From JBEKSX01 sp049516635 (GTDB lineage Bacteria; Bacteroidota; Ignavibacteria; Tepidaquicellales; OLB5): a stretch of 7,423 nt of DNA. Within the stretch, counting starts at the first letter, position 1; each line of letters opens with the position of its first letter. Position numbers and translations under genes: made by a program. The notes beneath the pieces are model-generated. The model searched no databases. It worked only from the letters and a program-made list of their open reading frames with translations, and had not been told where the DNA came from. Shown here piece by piece: positions 6,889 through 7,423 of the stretch. The DNA is taken from contig JBEKSX010000113.1 in assembly GCA_049516635.1 (NCBI GenBank), forward strand, positions 1 through 7,423. Direction: 5' to 3'.

Positions 6889-7423
6889 CTATTTAGCTAA
6901 TGTCAATTTGTTTAATACGTAATATAATGGTTTAAATGTAGGGGGATTCGTTCTGTTGTATCCCCATTTGACTATTCCCTTATCGCGTGCGAACCATATA
7001 TCCGCTGCGAACGTTATGGAAATGGAATAACTTATCAGTATGCAATTTGTAAAAGTTTCATTTTCTGCTTTGACAGTGTCGGTGGTACTTCCTATATAAC
7101 CCGTCCATTCACCGAACTTCCAGTTGTAGTCCTTTACCAGGTTTGAATTTTGGGGAAGCAGCGTATCATTATTGTAATAAACCGATCCGTCATGTTTGAT
7201 CCTCAAAGTAGATTTCTCTTCTTTTTTTGAAAAGAATGGAAATGAAGATAATTGGGCAATAATATCGCTGCCATCCCTGGTTGTGCTTAACACTTCGACT
7301 TTATAGACCTCTGTTTCTTCACGGGGTGCTTCGTTAATATACTCCCATTTATCACCCTTAGATGCCGGGAAATATGGGTTGGATTTATCTATTATACCGG
7401 TTTTGTCAGAGGAATTACAGCTA
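6889..7423 (-). CDS. Putative lipoprotein of unknown function, 3' part, truncated by window edge
   Basis: I do not recognise this gene. The frame is open from the window edge to the TAG at 6891-6889, giving 177 visible residues. The GTG at 7293 begins only a sub-ORF, because the same frame continues upstream with a plausible protein. The first visible residues are SCNSSDKTG. A Ser-Cys followed by small and polar residues is what a cleaved lipoprotein (signal peptidase II) N-terminus looks like, but the hydrophobic signal itself lies outside the window. Next comes PYFPASKGDKWEYINEA, which resembles the YFPLxxGxxWxY opening of many FCB-group lipoproteins. Near the end is DIWFARDKGIVKW, like their WxAxGVGxVK closing motif. 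The body is beta-rich in character with one further Cys. The stop abuts the nuoD start, so the two are co-transcribed and probably translationally coupled. A role in complex I is not shown by the sequence. Confidence 0.75.
   Translation of the reverse strand, partial: SCNSSDKTGIIDKSNPYFPASKGDKWEYINEAPREETEVYKVEVLSTTRDGSDIIAQLSSFPFFSKKEEKSTLRIKHDGSVYYNNDTLLPQNSNLVKDYNWKFGEWTGYIGSTTDTVKAENETFTNCILISYSISITFAADIWFARDKGIVKWGYNRTNPPTFKPLYYVLNKLTLAK

Noticed and set aside
6889..7293. A 134-codon gene starting at GTG 7293
   Set aside because: The frame stays open to the window edge, with a probable lipoprotein Cys and a YFP...GDKWEY segment upstream of that GTG, so the gene is longer and truncated by the window.

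Overview
This window is an ordinary bacterial chromosomal stretch. It carries part of a respiratory complex I (proton-pumping NADH:quinone oxidoreductase) operon, and every gene reads on the minus strand. In transcription order, from high to low coordinate, it holds: the 3' part of a putative lipoprotein gene (6889-7423, cut by the window edge), nuoD (5770-6888), nuoH (4712-5770), nuoI (4092-4703), nuoJ (3450-3941), nuoK (3128-3445), nuoL (1074-3101), a tRNA-Leu(CAA) gene (814-897), and the 5' part of nuoM (1-778, cut by the window edge).

The proteins build the core of complex I. NuoD is the quinone-site subunit of the peripheral arm. NuoI carries two 4Fe-4S clusters to the membrane interface, and NuoH closes the quinone chamber. 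NuoJ and NuoK are small membrane subunits next to it, and NuoL and NuoM are antiporter-like proton pumps. nuoD runs directly into nuoH, so the NADH-dehydrogenase module genes nuoE, nuoF and nuoG are not in their classical place. They are either elsewhere or absent, as in 11-subunit complexes.

Most junctions are very tight: lipoprotein stop abutting the nuoD ATG, nuoD/nuoH 1-bp overlap, nuoH/nuoI 8 bp, nuoJ/nuoK 4 bp, nuoK/nuoL 26 bp. Only two gaps are longer, and both hold a palindromic repeat. The nuoI-nuoJ gap (3942-4091) has a GC-rich nested hairpin. The nuoL-tRNA gap (898-1073) has a roughly 100-bp composite inverted repeat. There is no gene-free stretch over 300 bases.

The likely source is a member of the Bacteroidota/Chlorobi/Ignavibacteria (FCB) group. 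The reasons are the D-H-I-J-K-L-M order without E-F-G, weak or missing Shine-Dalgarno sequences at several starts, moderate AT bias, a tRNA without encoded CCA, and intergenic repeats of a kind I associate with these genomes. This placement is inference, not proof. I see no convincing new biological system. The points most worth a second look are the tRNA gene embedded between nuoL and nuoM, the lipoprotein gene fused into the operon ahead of nuoD, and the two repeat elements.
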